Shown: in pieces, positions 1 to 4,773 of the stretch
How positions within the stretch are numbered: the stretch's first letter is position 1
How the letters are laid out: each line of letters begins with the position of its first letter
DNA from: Dehalococcoidia bacterium
GTDB lineage: Bacteria > Chloroflexota > Dehalococcoidia > GIF9 > UBA5629
Assembly: GCA_003484395.1 (NCBI GenBank)
Contig: DNCV01000074.1
Location: forward strand, 1 to 5,929
DNA length: 5,929 nucleotides
Direction: 5' to 3'
Notes under the pieces: model-generated
What the model was told of the DNA's origin: nothing
Seen by the model: the letters and a program-made list of their open reading frames with translations, nothing else
Database searches by the model: none
Program-made: the position numbers and the translations under genes

Positions 1-364
1 CAATGCCAGCTCGACGCTCGACAAGCTGAAGCTCGAGGGCGATGAGGCCACCGGCGCTTCCATCATGAAGCGTGCCGTGAAAGAGCCGCTGCACTGGATC
101 GCAGCGAACGCAGGCATGGACGGCTCCGTGGTCGTCGATAAGGTGCTCCGCTCGAAAAAGGGCACCGGTTTCGATGCTGCGAAAATGGACTACGGCGATA
201 TGGTGGAGAAGGGCATTATCGATCCGCTCAAGGTCACCAGAACCGCCTTGGAGAACTCTTCATCCATCGCCAATATGATCCTGACCACCGAGGCGCTGGT
301 CACCGATATACCCGAGAAAAATGCTCCCGCTGCTCCAGCCATGCCTCCTATGCCCGAGTACTAG
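1..364 (+). CDS. groEL: Chaperonin GroEL (Hsp60), C-terminal 120 residues, 5' truncated
   Basis: This is the last 120 codons of the 60-kDa chaperonin that forms the double-ring ATP-driven protein-folding chamber in the cytoplasm. The gene enters from the left edge; its frame starts at base 2 and it stops with TAG at 362-364. The visible part is the C-terminal half of the equatorial domain. It includes GFDAAKMDYGDMVEKGIIDP, which matches the GroEL nucleotide-pocket segment (E. coli NAATEEYGNMIDMGILDP), followed by KVTRTALENSSSIANMILTTEALVTDIPE. The Asp of GIIDP corresponds to the conserved ADP/ATP-contacting Asp. The tail is short and rich in Pro, Ala and Met (ending MPPMPEY), without the GGM repeats of proteobacterial GroEL. 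Base composition is clearly GC-richer than the region that follows. groES, normally next to it, would lie outside the window. The assignment is secure. Confidence 0.97.
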   Translation, partial: NASSTLDKLKLEGDEATGASIMKRAVKEPLHWIAANAGMDGSVVVDKVLRSKKGTGFDAAKMDYGDMVEKGIIDPLKVTRTALENSSSIANMILTTEALVTDIPEKNAPAAPAMPPMPEY

Positions 365-390
365 AAATGGGTCACGTATAGATATTAACG

Positions 391-430
391 CAAGAGTGGG
401 CGGGTCTCACCCGCCCACTCTTGTTTTGTT
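391..430 (+). terminator. Strong intrinsic terminator of groEL
   Basis: A perfect 14-bp GC-rich stem (391-404 paired with 410-423, loop tctca) is followed directly by the U-rich run ttttgttctt. It lies 26 nt after the groEL stop codon and is a textbook Rho-independent terminator ending the groE transcript. Confidence 0.95.
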
Positions 431-518
431 CTTCGAATTGCCACGTAGCGATAATATCGAGCTATATTATCTCCGCATATACAGATTTCCATCTCTTATG
501 AGATAAATCCCACTGTGA

Positions 519-629
519 ACTGATAAAGCCCTTGAGGAAATATCATCCAAGAAGGGAACTCTTTATGATAGCGAGGTAGTGGGAGTCTGCATCACGCTCT
601 TTAACGAAAAGAACTTCAAATTTGCTTGA
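519..629 (+). pseudogene. Remnant of an HD-GYP-type protein, C-terminal 36 codons only
   Basis: One plus-strand frame reads TDKALEEISSKKGTLYDSEV followed by VGVCITLFNEKNFKFA and a TGA stop at 627-629. This resembles the C-terminal end of HD-GYP cyclic-di-GMP phosphodiesterase domains, where a typical ending is ALEEI..GTQFDPEVV.aFL..L. The frame is closed upstream by TGA at 516-518, and none of the other plus frames between 431 and 518 continues the domain. No HD or GYP catalytic motif and no start codon are present. I infer a 5'-deleted gene fragment left by rearrangement in this plastic locus. The call rests on a short motif, so a chance resemblance cannot be excluded. Confidence 0.5.
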
Positions 630-656
630 ATTGAGTTTATTGCGCATTCAATATCA

Positions 657-687
657 TAATTAGTTTGGTGGAGGCGGGGGAGGCTCG
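657..687. repeat. Duplicated tmRNA 3' end: left attachment-site repeat (attL-like)
   Basis: These 31 nt repeat 3357-3387 with 29 identities; the mismatches are at 664 and 684. They include an unbroken 19-nt match, ttggtggaggcgggggagg. On the minus strand the sequence encodes the CCA tail, discriminator A, the whole 3' strand of the acceptor stem (including the U of the G3.U70 pair) and part of the T-stem of tmRNA. Homology ends after 687, so this is not a second functional tmRNA. Such a partial copy a few kb downstream of the intact gene is the usual trace of a site-specific integration into a tRNA or tmRNA 3' end. Confidence 0.85.
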
Positions 688-949
688 GGATCCATCATAC
701 CGTACAACTATTAACCTGTTAAAATAAAGACGAGCAATCGGAGTAATTTTCAATTCTTGCAACTCCTGAATGTTAAGATGTTAAGATACAAGCAGTGAGC
801 CAATACCCCAAAATGCACGCTAAATAACCGTAGACGACCCCGATGGGGGTCGGGGCATCCGATACCTATGGGATTATCAATTCAACAATTAATGTCAAAT
901 TAAAGTCATAATAGATGTGAAGAAGGACAGTTCCTAACTGTTCCACTTT
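688..949. other. Non-coding left part of the island
   Basis: No convincing gene lies here. An 8-bp perfect tandem repeat (gttaagat, 772-779 and 780-787) is visible. So is a GC-rich hairpin (stem 835-841 with 846-852, loop gatg) with no adjacent T-run, so it does not look like a terminator. The rest is AT-rich with stops in all frames. It may be the decayed former integrase-proximal or cargo region, but no coding remnant could be identified. Confidence 0.5.
925..944 (-). terminator. Possible weak terminator behind the PIN gene
   Basis: An inverted repeat (925-932 with 936-943, three-base loop, one G.U pair) lies 6 nt past the stop of the minus-strand PIN-domain gene. On that strand it is followed only by ccttcttc, a pyrimidine rather than a true U tract. 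On the plus strand acttttt follows instead. The function is uncertain. Confidence 0.3.
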
Positions 950-1444
950 TTATAAAGTACTTCTTAGCGTCTTTAAAGTTTTCACAGAGTCTGGTGATTC
1001 TGGGTTAAGCACAGTCAGGTCGGAATCTGCGCAGGCTCCGCGTAGTTTGCTATCGGCACAAATAAAATAAAGAGGCTGTCCCACTATTGTTGATTTCAGC
1101 ATACAAGCAGTAGCCAATTGGATTGCATCAGGGGCACGAAGAGTATGGTCCATGATCAAGTTTAATGCTTTAGAAAGAATAAAATCTGATATCGGCTGCA
1201 GTATAACCAATTGCCTCATATCGTATGAGAGATGACCAAGCAATAGCTGATAAGATCGCTTGGTGATAGTCTCTCCTTTAAGTAATCGTGTTGCAACCGA
1301 AGTGACTTCTAGTGAGGTGAAATAAGAAGTAGTAAGTATTTCATAATCCCGTTTACTGTTGAAAAGCTCATCCAGTAATTCAGTACCTCTTTCTGTGCGA
1401 TATCTTTTTAATAAAGCAGAGGTCTCAAGATAAAAAACAGCCAC
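950..1444 (-). CDS. PIN-domain ribonuclease, VapC-like toxin
   Basis: A 164-residue protein with the order of PIN nucleases, which cleave RNA with Mg2+ held by a cluster of acidic residues. The N-terminal strand is YLETSALLKRY (5-15), E46 lies in the second acidic motif (SLEVTSVA), D106 in RAPDAIQLATA, and D131 in FICADSKL. The first catalytic Asp is replaced by Glu (E7; the family norm is YLDTSALVKRY). This is conservative but could alter activity. The length is slightly above typical VapC (about 130-140 residues), with a polar tail from about 147. The start is GTG at 1444. The AAGGA ribosome site (1458-1454) overlaps the end of the upstream antitoxin-like gene, and the genes are 6 nt apart, so translational coupling is likely. 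By context it is the toxin of a type II system; its RNA target cannot be read from sequence. Confidence 0.85.
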   Translation of the reverse strand: MAVFYLETSALLKRYRTERGTELLDELFNSKRDYEILTTSYFTSLEVTSVATRLLKGETITKRSYQLLLGHLSYDMRQLVILQPISDFILSKALNLIMDHTLRAPDAIQLATACMLKSTIVGQPLYFICADSKLRGACADSDLTVLNPESPDSVKTLKTLRSTL

Positions 1445-1450
1445 TGTAAA

Positions 1451-1669
1451 TTATCCTTCCCTCATAGCGTACAGTTCTTCGGTTAAGGTTTTATCTCCCA
1501 TCTCTTTATCCAGCATGTTTCTCAATTCAGCAATAGAAATAACATCTTTGCCATAGCGAGTATATAGTTTTTCTATTGCTTTGGTCGTTTCCGGCCCCTG
1601 CATCATACGAAGCCTTAATGCTAATTCACCATCACCTATGTCTGCTGTCATCCCTTTATACTTTGCCAT
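1451..1669 (-). CDS. Small antitoxin-like protein paired with the PIN toxin
   Basis: A 72-residue charged protein encoded directly upstream of the PIN gene on the same strand, as expected for the antitoxin of a vapBC-like operon. A clear GGAGG site (1679-1675) stands 5 nt before its ATG. The C-terminal part, ELRNMLDKEMGDKTLTEELY then AMREG, resembles the amphipathic toxin-binding tails of VapB antitoxins, which often end in ...L.EMREE-like segments. The N-terminal half (MAKYKGMTADIGDGELALRL) shows no obvious AbrB, ribbon-helix-helix, Phd or helix-turn-helix motif that I can recognise, so any DNA-binding or autoregulatory role is inferred only from operon position. I do not recognise the family. 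It could also be a PIN-associated protein that does not bind DNA. Confidence 0.7.
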   Translation of the reverse strand: MAKYKGMTADIGDGELALRLRMMQGPETTKAIEKLYTRYGKDVISIAELRNMLDKEMGDKTLTEELYAMREG

Positions 1670-1729
1670 TATAACCTCCGGGGAACGCTCATTTCTCTGA
1701 ATAACTTGTTTCTCCTCGTATATCAGTAT

Positions 1730-1751
1730 ATTATATCACTTCTCTGAGTGA
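1730..1751 (-). promoter_or_regulatory. Promoter -10 and candidate operator of the toxin-antitoxin operon
   Basis: On the minus strand a perfect TATAAT (1735-1730) lies about 60 nt upstream of the antitoxin-like ATG. No good -35 box stands at the normal distance. Instead an inverted repeat, TCACT-6nt-AGTGA (1736-1740 with 1747-1751), sits immediately upstream of the -10 in the spacer. This placement suits an operator for autoregulation, as is common for type II toxin-antitoxin operons. The operator role is inference. Confidence 0.5.
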
Positions 1752-1845
1752 AAGGGCTCCTCTTTTAACAATCTCAGTGTATCACGATTGATTGTCCGGT
1801 AGAAAAGAAATCAAATAACATAGGTAAATTGTTAATGTTAACTAG

Positions 1846-1860
1846 TTTTCCCTGAAAAAG
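1846..1860 (+). repeat. Left terminal inverted repeat of the IS
   Basis: The sequence ttttccctgaaaaag matches the inverted right end (3341-3355) at 13 of 15 positions; the differing bases are the tt/cc pair at positions 3-4. The match extends weakly outward through the flanking tag. Confidence 0.75.
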
Positions 1861-1887
1861 TCTGTTCTCCCTAAAATGGGGAGAACA
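1855..1887 (-). terminator. Transposase terminator running into the IS end
   Basis: On the minus strand a perfect 9-bp stem (1887-1879 with 1871-1863, 7-nt loop) is followed by GAC and TTTTT (1859-1855). It lies about 45 nt past the transposase stop, and its U tract is part of the left terminal inverted repeat. It looks like an intrinsic terminator that insulates the element and the downstream toxin-antitoxin operon. Confidence 0.7.
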
Positions 1888-1931
1888 TTGATTCCGAAGA
1901 TCTACCGGTAGTATTCTATCTCCCCCATAAT

Positions 1932-3290
1932 TCACAGGATTCTGGCAGCTTGCCACAGGTTATGGGCAAAGATAGCCTGTCCCACCCATATCTCTGTACC
2001 CTGTGTTCCCCTCATCAGGCTTCTCTTTAATCCAAACTTCCTCTGCAGCAGACTTATCCTCGCCTCAATGCCAGCACGAAACCGCTGCAGTCGCTTGAAC
2101 CATGCCTGGTGCTGATAGCAGCGCCGCTCTTTTGTTACCTTGCCACGTGACGGAATGCTCGCCTTGGTGACGCCGTGCGTGTGTAACCACATTTCATTCT
2201 CTCGAGATGAGAACCCTCGATCAGCGGCTACTGCCTTGAGTGTTCTACGAAATAAGCGCTTGTGTCCCTGCACTGCCGGCTTGAGCAGCGTCGTATCGGC
2301 AGGGTTTTCCTGCACTACCTTATAGGTGGTGATGATGCCGTGGTCAGTTTCTCCAATAAGCACTTTGTGACCAAACTCGGTGTCAACTCGCAGCTTTCCT
2401 CTTCGTATGGGACGGGCATCCCTGTCAAACAGACTCACGATACGTCGCGGAATATGACGGCAGCCATCGATGACTTTTCTGGTCTGTTCGATAATCTTCC
2501 CTGTTACCGTTACCCACTCACCAAGCTGTTTTGTTAGTCGCTGTATACGGGGAGGCATATCAGCGAGTGTACCAATATATGAGTTTATCTTGCACCCGTC
2601 AGCAACAACCTCTTCTGCCACACGACTCAGCGTTGCCCTGGCAGCGATCATGTCAGGATGATCCTTCCGCACTCGCTTCTTCATCACCTTCATCAACCCA
2701 AGACTGGTCTTTTTGACCGTCCGCATATGATTGACAAAGCGTTTGCCTATCTCAATCCCCGCCTTTCTGATCTTGCCTACGGTGCGTGTGATCAGCCGTA
2801 TACCGTCAGCCAGCAAGCCAGTATCCGTGGGATAATGGATGTTGGCCTCCGTTACCGCGGTATCCACCCGAAGCTTTCTCCCCCTGATCACCTTCCCTTC
2901 TTTGAGTTTCCGCAGCAGCGTATCATTGAGATCACGCAACATCGCCTCTCCATACTTGTGTGTCAGTTTGATCAGCGTGGTTGCCTCAGGTAGCGGATCA
3001 TCAATGGACAGACGGCAGAAGCGCCGCCAGCTGAAGCTATCAGTCACCTCTTTCACCAACGTCTCATATCCCAGCTGATAACGACGTTTAAGATACATTA
3101 ATCGCAGATAGATGGCAACGGGTACGGTCGGCCTTCCGATCCGGGTATTGAACCTCTCCAGGAAGGGATTAAGGAATCGTTCATCATCCAGTAGCCTATC
3201 AATCGCCGCCAATTCCTCACTCAGGCAAAATACCTCGGGCGGTAATACTGCTTCCCATAACGATGGTTGCTGATTTTGTAACCGAAGCAC
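1932..3290 (-). CDS. DDE transposase (DUF772 N-terminal domain plus DDE_Tnp_1-like catalytic domain)
   Basis: A 452-residue transposase that would excise or copy the surrounding IS by acting on its inverted repeats. Residues about 15-125 form the DUF772-type N-terminal domain, with RFNTRIGRPTVPVAIYLRLM and LKRRYQLGYETL. The catalytic part begins with KLRVDTAVTEANIHYPTD (D143) and contains KLRVDTEFGHKV (around 300-310), AVAADRGFSSRENE (D357) and AGIEARISLLQRKFGLKR (E409), giving a plausible DDE triad. A basic linker insert (about 165-290) separates the first Asp from the rest, as in the IS5/ISNCY-like group with the NIHYPTD signature. The start is GTG at 3290, supported by GAGGAG at 3302-3297. 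The frame is open throughout, with no sign of decay. The exact IS family cannot be fixed without a database comparison. Confidence 0.92.
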   Translation of the reverse strand: MLRLQNQQPSLWEAVLPPEVFCLSEELAAIDRLLDDERFLNPFLERFNTRIGRPTVPVAIYLRLMYLKRRYQLGYETLVKEVTDSFSWRRFCRLSIDDPLPEATTLIKLTHKYGEAMLRDLNDTLLRKLKEGKVIRGRKLRVDTAVTEANIHYPTDTGLLADGIRLITRTVGKIRKAGIEIGKRFVNHMRTVKKTSLGLMKVMKKRVRKDHPDMIAARATLSRVAEEVVADGCKINSYIGTLADMPPRIQRLTKQLGEWVTVTGKIIEQTRKVIDGCRHIPRRIVSLFDRDARPIRRGKLRVDTEFGHKVLIGETDHGIITTYKVVQENPADTTLLKPAVQGHKRLFRRTLKAVAADRGFSSRENEMWLHTHGVTKASIPSRGKVTKERRCYQHQAWFKRLQRFRAGIEARISLLQRKFGLKRSLMRGTQGTEIWVGQAIFAHNLWQAARIL

Positions 3291-3340
3291 TGTTTTCTCC
3301 TCGTTTTCTTCCCTTCTATCACTTATGCGTCAATCGTGCC

Positions 3341-3355
3341 CTTTTTCAGGGGGAA
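3341..3355 (-). repeat. Right terminal inverted repeat of the IS
   Basis: Read on the minus strand this is ttccccctgaaaaag, the partner of 1846-1860. It lies between the transposase ribosome site and the tmRNA-derived attachment repeat, two bases from the latter. Confidence 0.75.
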
Positions 3356-3356
3356 C

Positions 3357-3387
3357 TAATTAGCTTGGTGGAGGCGGGGGAGGGTCG
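3357..3387. repeat. Right attachment-site repeat (attR-like) within the tmRNA 3' end
   Basis: This copy of the 31-nt repeat is embedded in the intact tmRNA gene: bases from 3366 onward are the CCA tail, discriminator, acceptor strand and T-arm. Bases 3357-3365 lie just outside the mature RNA. Integration therefore reconstitutes a complete ssrA 3' end, leaving trans-translation intact, which is the normal logic of islands that use tRNA-like genes as targets. Confidence 0.85.
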
Positions 3388-3715
3388 AACTCCCCGTCCG
3401 AAAACAGGTTGCCAGAACATACTACAGGCATAGTCAGCTCTTTTATCTCATCCGATGAGCCTCTGCTGACCGAGTATCATCGAACCAGCCGATTATCTTA
3501 GCTAACTGTTACCGGCGTGGCAGTTAGAGCGCTCCGACATTTCGTCGCCCAATCCCAACCCATCGGAGTGAGGCCGGGTTGGACGTGTTGCCGCCTAGTT
3601 AGGCAGCGACAGGAACTGCTTCGTTGGCAGTTGTGTTTTGCCACCAGTTTAGCGAGATAATGACAGCTCGTCCTGCAGTCCTGTAGGCCTGCCCCCGTCG
3701 AATCCACACGCCCCC
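3366..3715 (-). ncRNA. ssrA: tmRNA (transfer-messenger RNA)
   Basis: A 350-nt one-piece tmRNA that, with SmpB, rescues stalled ribosomes and tags the nascent peptide for proteolysis. The 5' end GGGGGCG (3715-3709) pairs with CGCCUCC (3376-3370) in a 7-bp acceptor stem with G3.U70, the alanyl-tRNA synthetase identity pair. Discriminator A and an encoded CCA follow. The conserved GGAUUCGACGGGGGCAGGCC block and a TTCGACC T-loop are present. The tag frame ends GCC TAA (3604-3599) and most plausibly resumes at GCC 3628, giving ANEAVPVAA. A hairpin (gctgcc/ggcggc) encloses the stop codon, as in helix 5. The T-stem looks like 6 bp (GGGGAG/CUCCCC), one more than usual. The gene starts 28 nt after the smpB stop. 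Resume-codon choice is inferred from the A at -4 and the G-start codon. Confidence 0.96.
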
Positions 3716-3743
3716 ATTATGTAACGTATTTTTTTAAAGGGCA

Positions 3744-4199
3744 TCATGCGCTCTTTTTCAAAGCGCGCTCAATCTCTCTCTCGTTCTCACGACGGGCAAT
3801 GGCATCCCGTTTATCGTGAAGCTTCTTGCCTCTGCCAAGACCAATCTCAATCTTGGCCACCCCTTTTTTAATATAGAGCTTAAGCGGCACTAAAGTCAAA
3901 CCCTTCTGGCTTGAAGCCGATATCAAATCAGCGAGCTGACGTTTGTGTAGCAATAACTTGCGGGGACGGTCGACCTCATGGTTATTCCGGCTTCCCGGTT
4001 GATATGTGGCAATATGCGCATTAAACAGCCACAGAGCGTTCTTTTCCGGTTTGGCATACGCATCAGCGATAGTAACGCGGCCTTCCCTGATCGATTTTAT
4101 CTCGGTGCCGGTTAATACCAGTCCAGCTTCAAGACTTTCCAAAATAAGGTAATCGTGATAGGCTTTCCGATTAACGGTGACCGTTTTATTATTGTCCAT
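3744..4199 (-). CDS. smpB: SsrA-binding protein SmpB
   Basis: This small basic RNA-binding protein docks the tRNA-like part of tmRNA into the empty A site of stalled ribosomes. Family hallmarks are NRKAYHDYLI (10-19), GLVLTGTEIKSIREGRV (26-42, the OB-fold core), HIATYQPGSRNNH, RPRKLLLHKR, and the C-terminal GRGKKLHDKRDAIARRENER followed by a basic helix. The tail reads the mRNA channel and contains the conserved GKK.HDKR motif. I chose ATG at 4199 (151 residues), which gives the usual N-terminal distance to NRKAYHDY. In-frame alternatives are ATG 4211 and TTG 4229. None has a clear Shine-Dalgarno site, and two 8-bp tgtagcat copies (4203-4218 region) cover this stretch. Co-orientation with ssrA 28 nt downstream suggests joint expression of the two partners. 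Confidence 0.95.
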   Translation of the reverse strand: MDNNKTVTVNRKAYHDYLILESLEAGLVLTGTEIKSIREGRVTIADAYAKPEKNALWLFNAHIATYQPGSRNNHEVDRPRKLLLHKRQLADLISASSQKGLTLVPLKLYIKKGVAKIEIGLGRGKKLHDKRDAIARRENEREIERALKKSA

Positions 4200-4256
4200 G
4201 GCTTGTAGCATTGTAGCATTACCCGGCAAAATTGAATAGAAAAAGGGGAGGGTGGC

Positions 4257-4766
4257 ATGTCCGATAAGCTTGATAGATACTGGCCTGCGGCAGTCCTGCT
4301 GCTATTCATCATACTCGTGATCAGCGGCATCGTACTATACAGTAAACAGACGGCAGCTCAGACAAGCGAGATAACTATCCGTCAGACACCGATTATTCCA
4401 ATCACAGGAGAAGTATACATCAACGGCGCAGTGAGCAATCCCGGCTACTTCCCGATTAAAGCAACGGAGCCGTTGGCAAACCTCATCGAGGCCGCAAACC
4501 CGACTGACGACGCCGACCTTGCCACAATCAAAATCCACATCGAATCCTCTCGCAACACGCCTTCACCGCAAAAAATCAGTCTGAACCGCGCCGATGCATG
4601 GCTGCTCGCATTTCTGCCAGGCATCGGGCAGGGTAGAGCACAAACGATAATCGCCTATAGAACGAAGAACGGCCATTTCAACCATATCGAGGACATCTTA
4701 AAGGTGGAGGGCATCGGCAGCGGCACGTTTAACAAAATAAAGGACTACATCACCGTCGAGGACTGA
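4257..4766 (+). CDS. comEA: Competence protein ComEA, DNA receptor with SLBB and helix-hairpin-helix domains
   Basis: A membrane-anchored receptor that binds incoming double-stranded DNA at the outer face during natural transformation and feeds it to ComEC. An N-terminal membrane segment (about 10-28, AAVLLLFIILVISGIVLY) follows a short charged cytoplasmic start. A SLBB-type domain spans about 49-95 (GEVYINGAVSNPGYFPI, LANLIEAAN). The tandem helix-hairpin-helix DNA-binding unit is at about 107-166 (ISLNRADAWLLAFLPGIGQG with LPGIG 120-124, and VEGIG 150-154). The length, 169 residues, and domain order fit the ComEA family. The ATG is supported by GGAGG (4247-4251), 5 nt away. It diverges from smpB across 57 nt and is followed 7 nt later by comEC, forming an operon. 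Confidence 0.95.
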   Translation: MSDKLDRYWPAAVLLLFIILVISGIVLYSKQTAAQTSEITIRQTPIIPITGEVYINGAVSNPGYFPIKATEPLANLIEAANPTDDADLATIKIHIESSRNTPSPQKISLNRADAWLLAFLPGIGQGRAQTIIAYRTKNGHFNHIEDILKVEGIGSGTFNKIKDYITVED

Positions 4767-4773
4767 TTATTCC

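Larger units (their letters stand above)
1846..3355 (-). mobile_element. Complete insertion sequence, IS5/ISNCY-like, about 1.5 kb
   Basis: One transposase gene is enclosed by imperfect terminal inverted repeats: left ttttccctgaaaaag (1846-1860), and right (3341-3355), which on the opposite strand reads ttccccctgaaaaag (13 of 15 identical). The flanks are CTAG (1842-1845) and CTAA (3356-3359). These fit the YTAR-type target of IS5-like elements, but the two copies differ by one base. A 2-bp TA duplication, with the boundary shifted by one base, is the alternative. The element lies inside the ssrA island and its right end touches the attachment repeat. With an intact transposase and both ends present it may still be active. 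Confidence 0.8.
657..3387. mobile_element. Remnant genomic island integrated at ssrA (2.7 kb between repeats)
   Basis: The segment lies between two 31-nt direct repeats whose starts are exactly 2700 bp apart, the right one being the 3' end of the intact tmRNA gene. Its cargo is a toxin-antitoxin-like pair and an IS, both typical accessory genes, and it is AT-richer than the flanking groEL. No tyrosine or serine recombinase is visible on either strand, so it cannot be autonomous now. I infer a degraded integrative element, or a short one mobilised by an integrase elsewhere in the genome. Genomic islands at ssrA are well documented, including vinyl chloride reductase islands in Dehalococcoides. 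Confidence 0.7.

Noticed and set aside
321..506. Plus-strand open frame of 61 codons
   Set aside because: It overlaps groEL out of frame and runs through the groEL terminator.
657..687. Second tmRNA or tRNA gene
   Set aside because: Only the CCA, acceptor strand and part of the T-stem are present; homology stops at 687 and no 5' half exists nearby.
1902..1911. Ten-base palindrome ctaccggtag
   Set aside because: It is a short palindrome in the non-coding end of the IS, with no partner site; chance is a sufficient explanation.
1774..1956. Minus-strand open frame of 60 codons across the IS left end
   Set aside because: It crosses the IS boundary, the terminator hairpin and the terminal repeat; there is no family resemblance and no ribosome site.
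2140..3078. Several plus-strand open frames of 60-111 codons
   Set aside because: They are antisense shadows of the intact transposase gene, with no ribosome sites or recognisable motifs.
3498..3707. Open frame of 69 codons on the minus strand
   Set aside because: It lies wholly inside the tmRNA gene, and the RNA secondary structure and conserved tmRNA motifs explain the sequence.
3716..3743. Dedicated ssrA promoter in the smpB-ssrA gap
   Set aside because: AT-rich bases (tacataat) are present, but their spacing to the mature 5' end is too short and no -35 box can be supported; co-transcription with smpB or a promoter inside smpB is equally possible.
4112..4330. Minus-strand open frame of 72 codons
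   Set aside because: It is an out-of-frame shadow spanning the smpB start and the comEA start.
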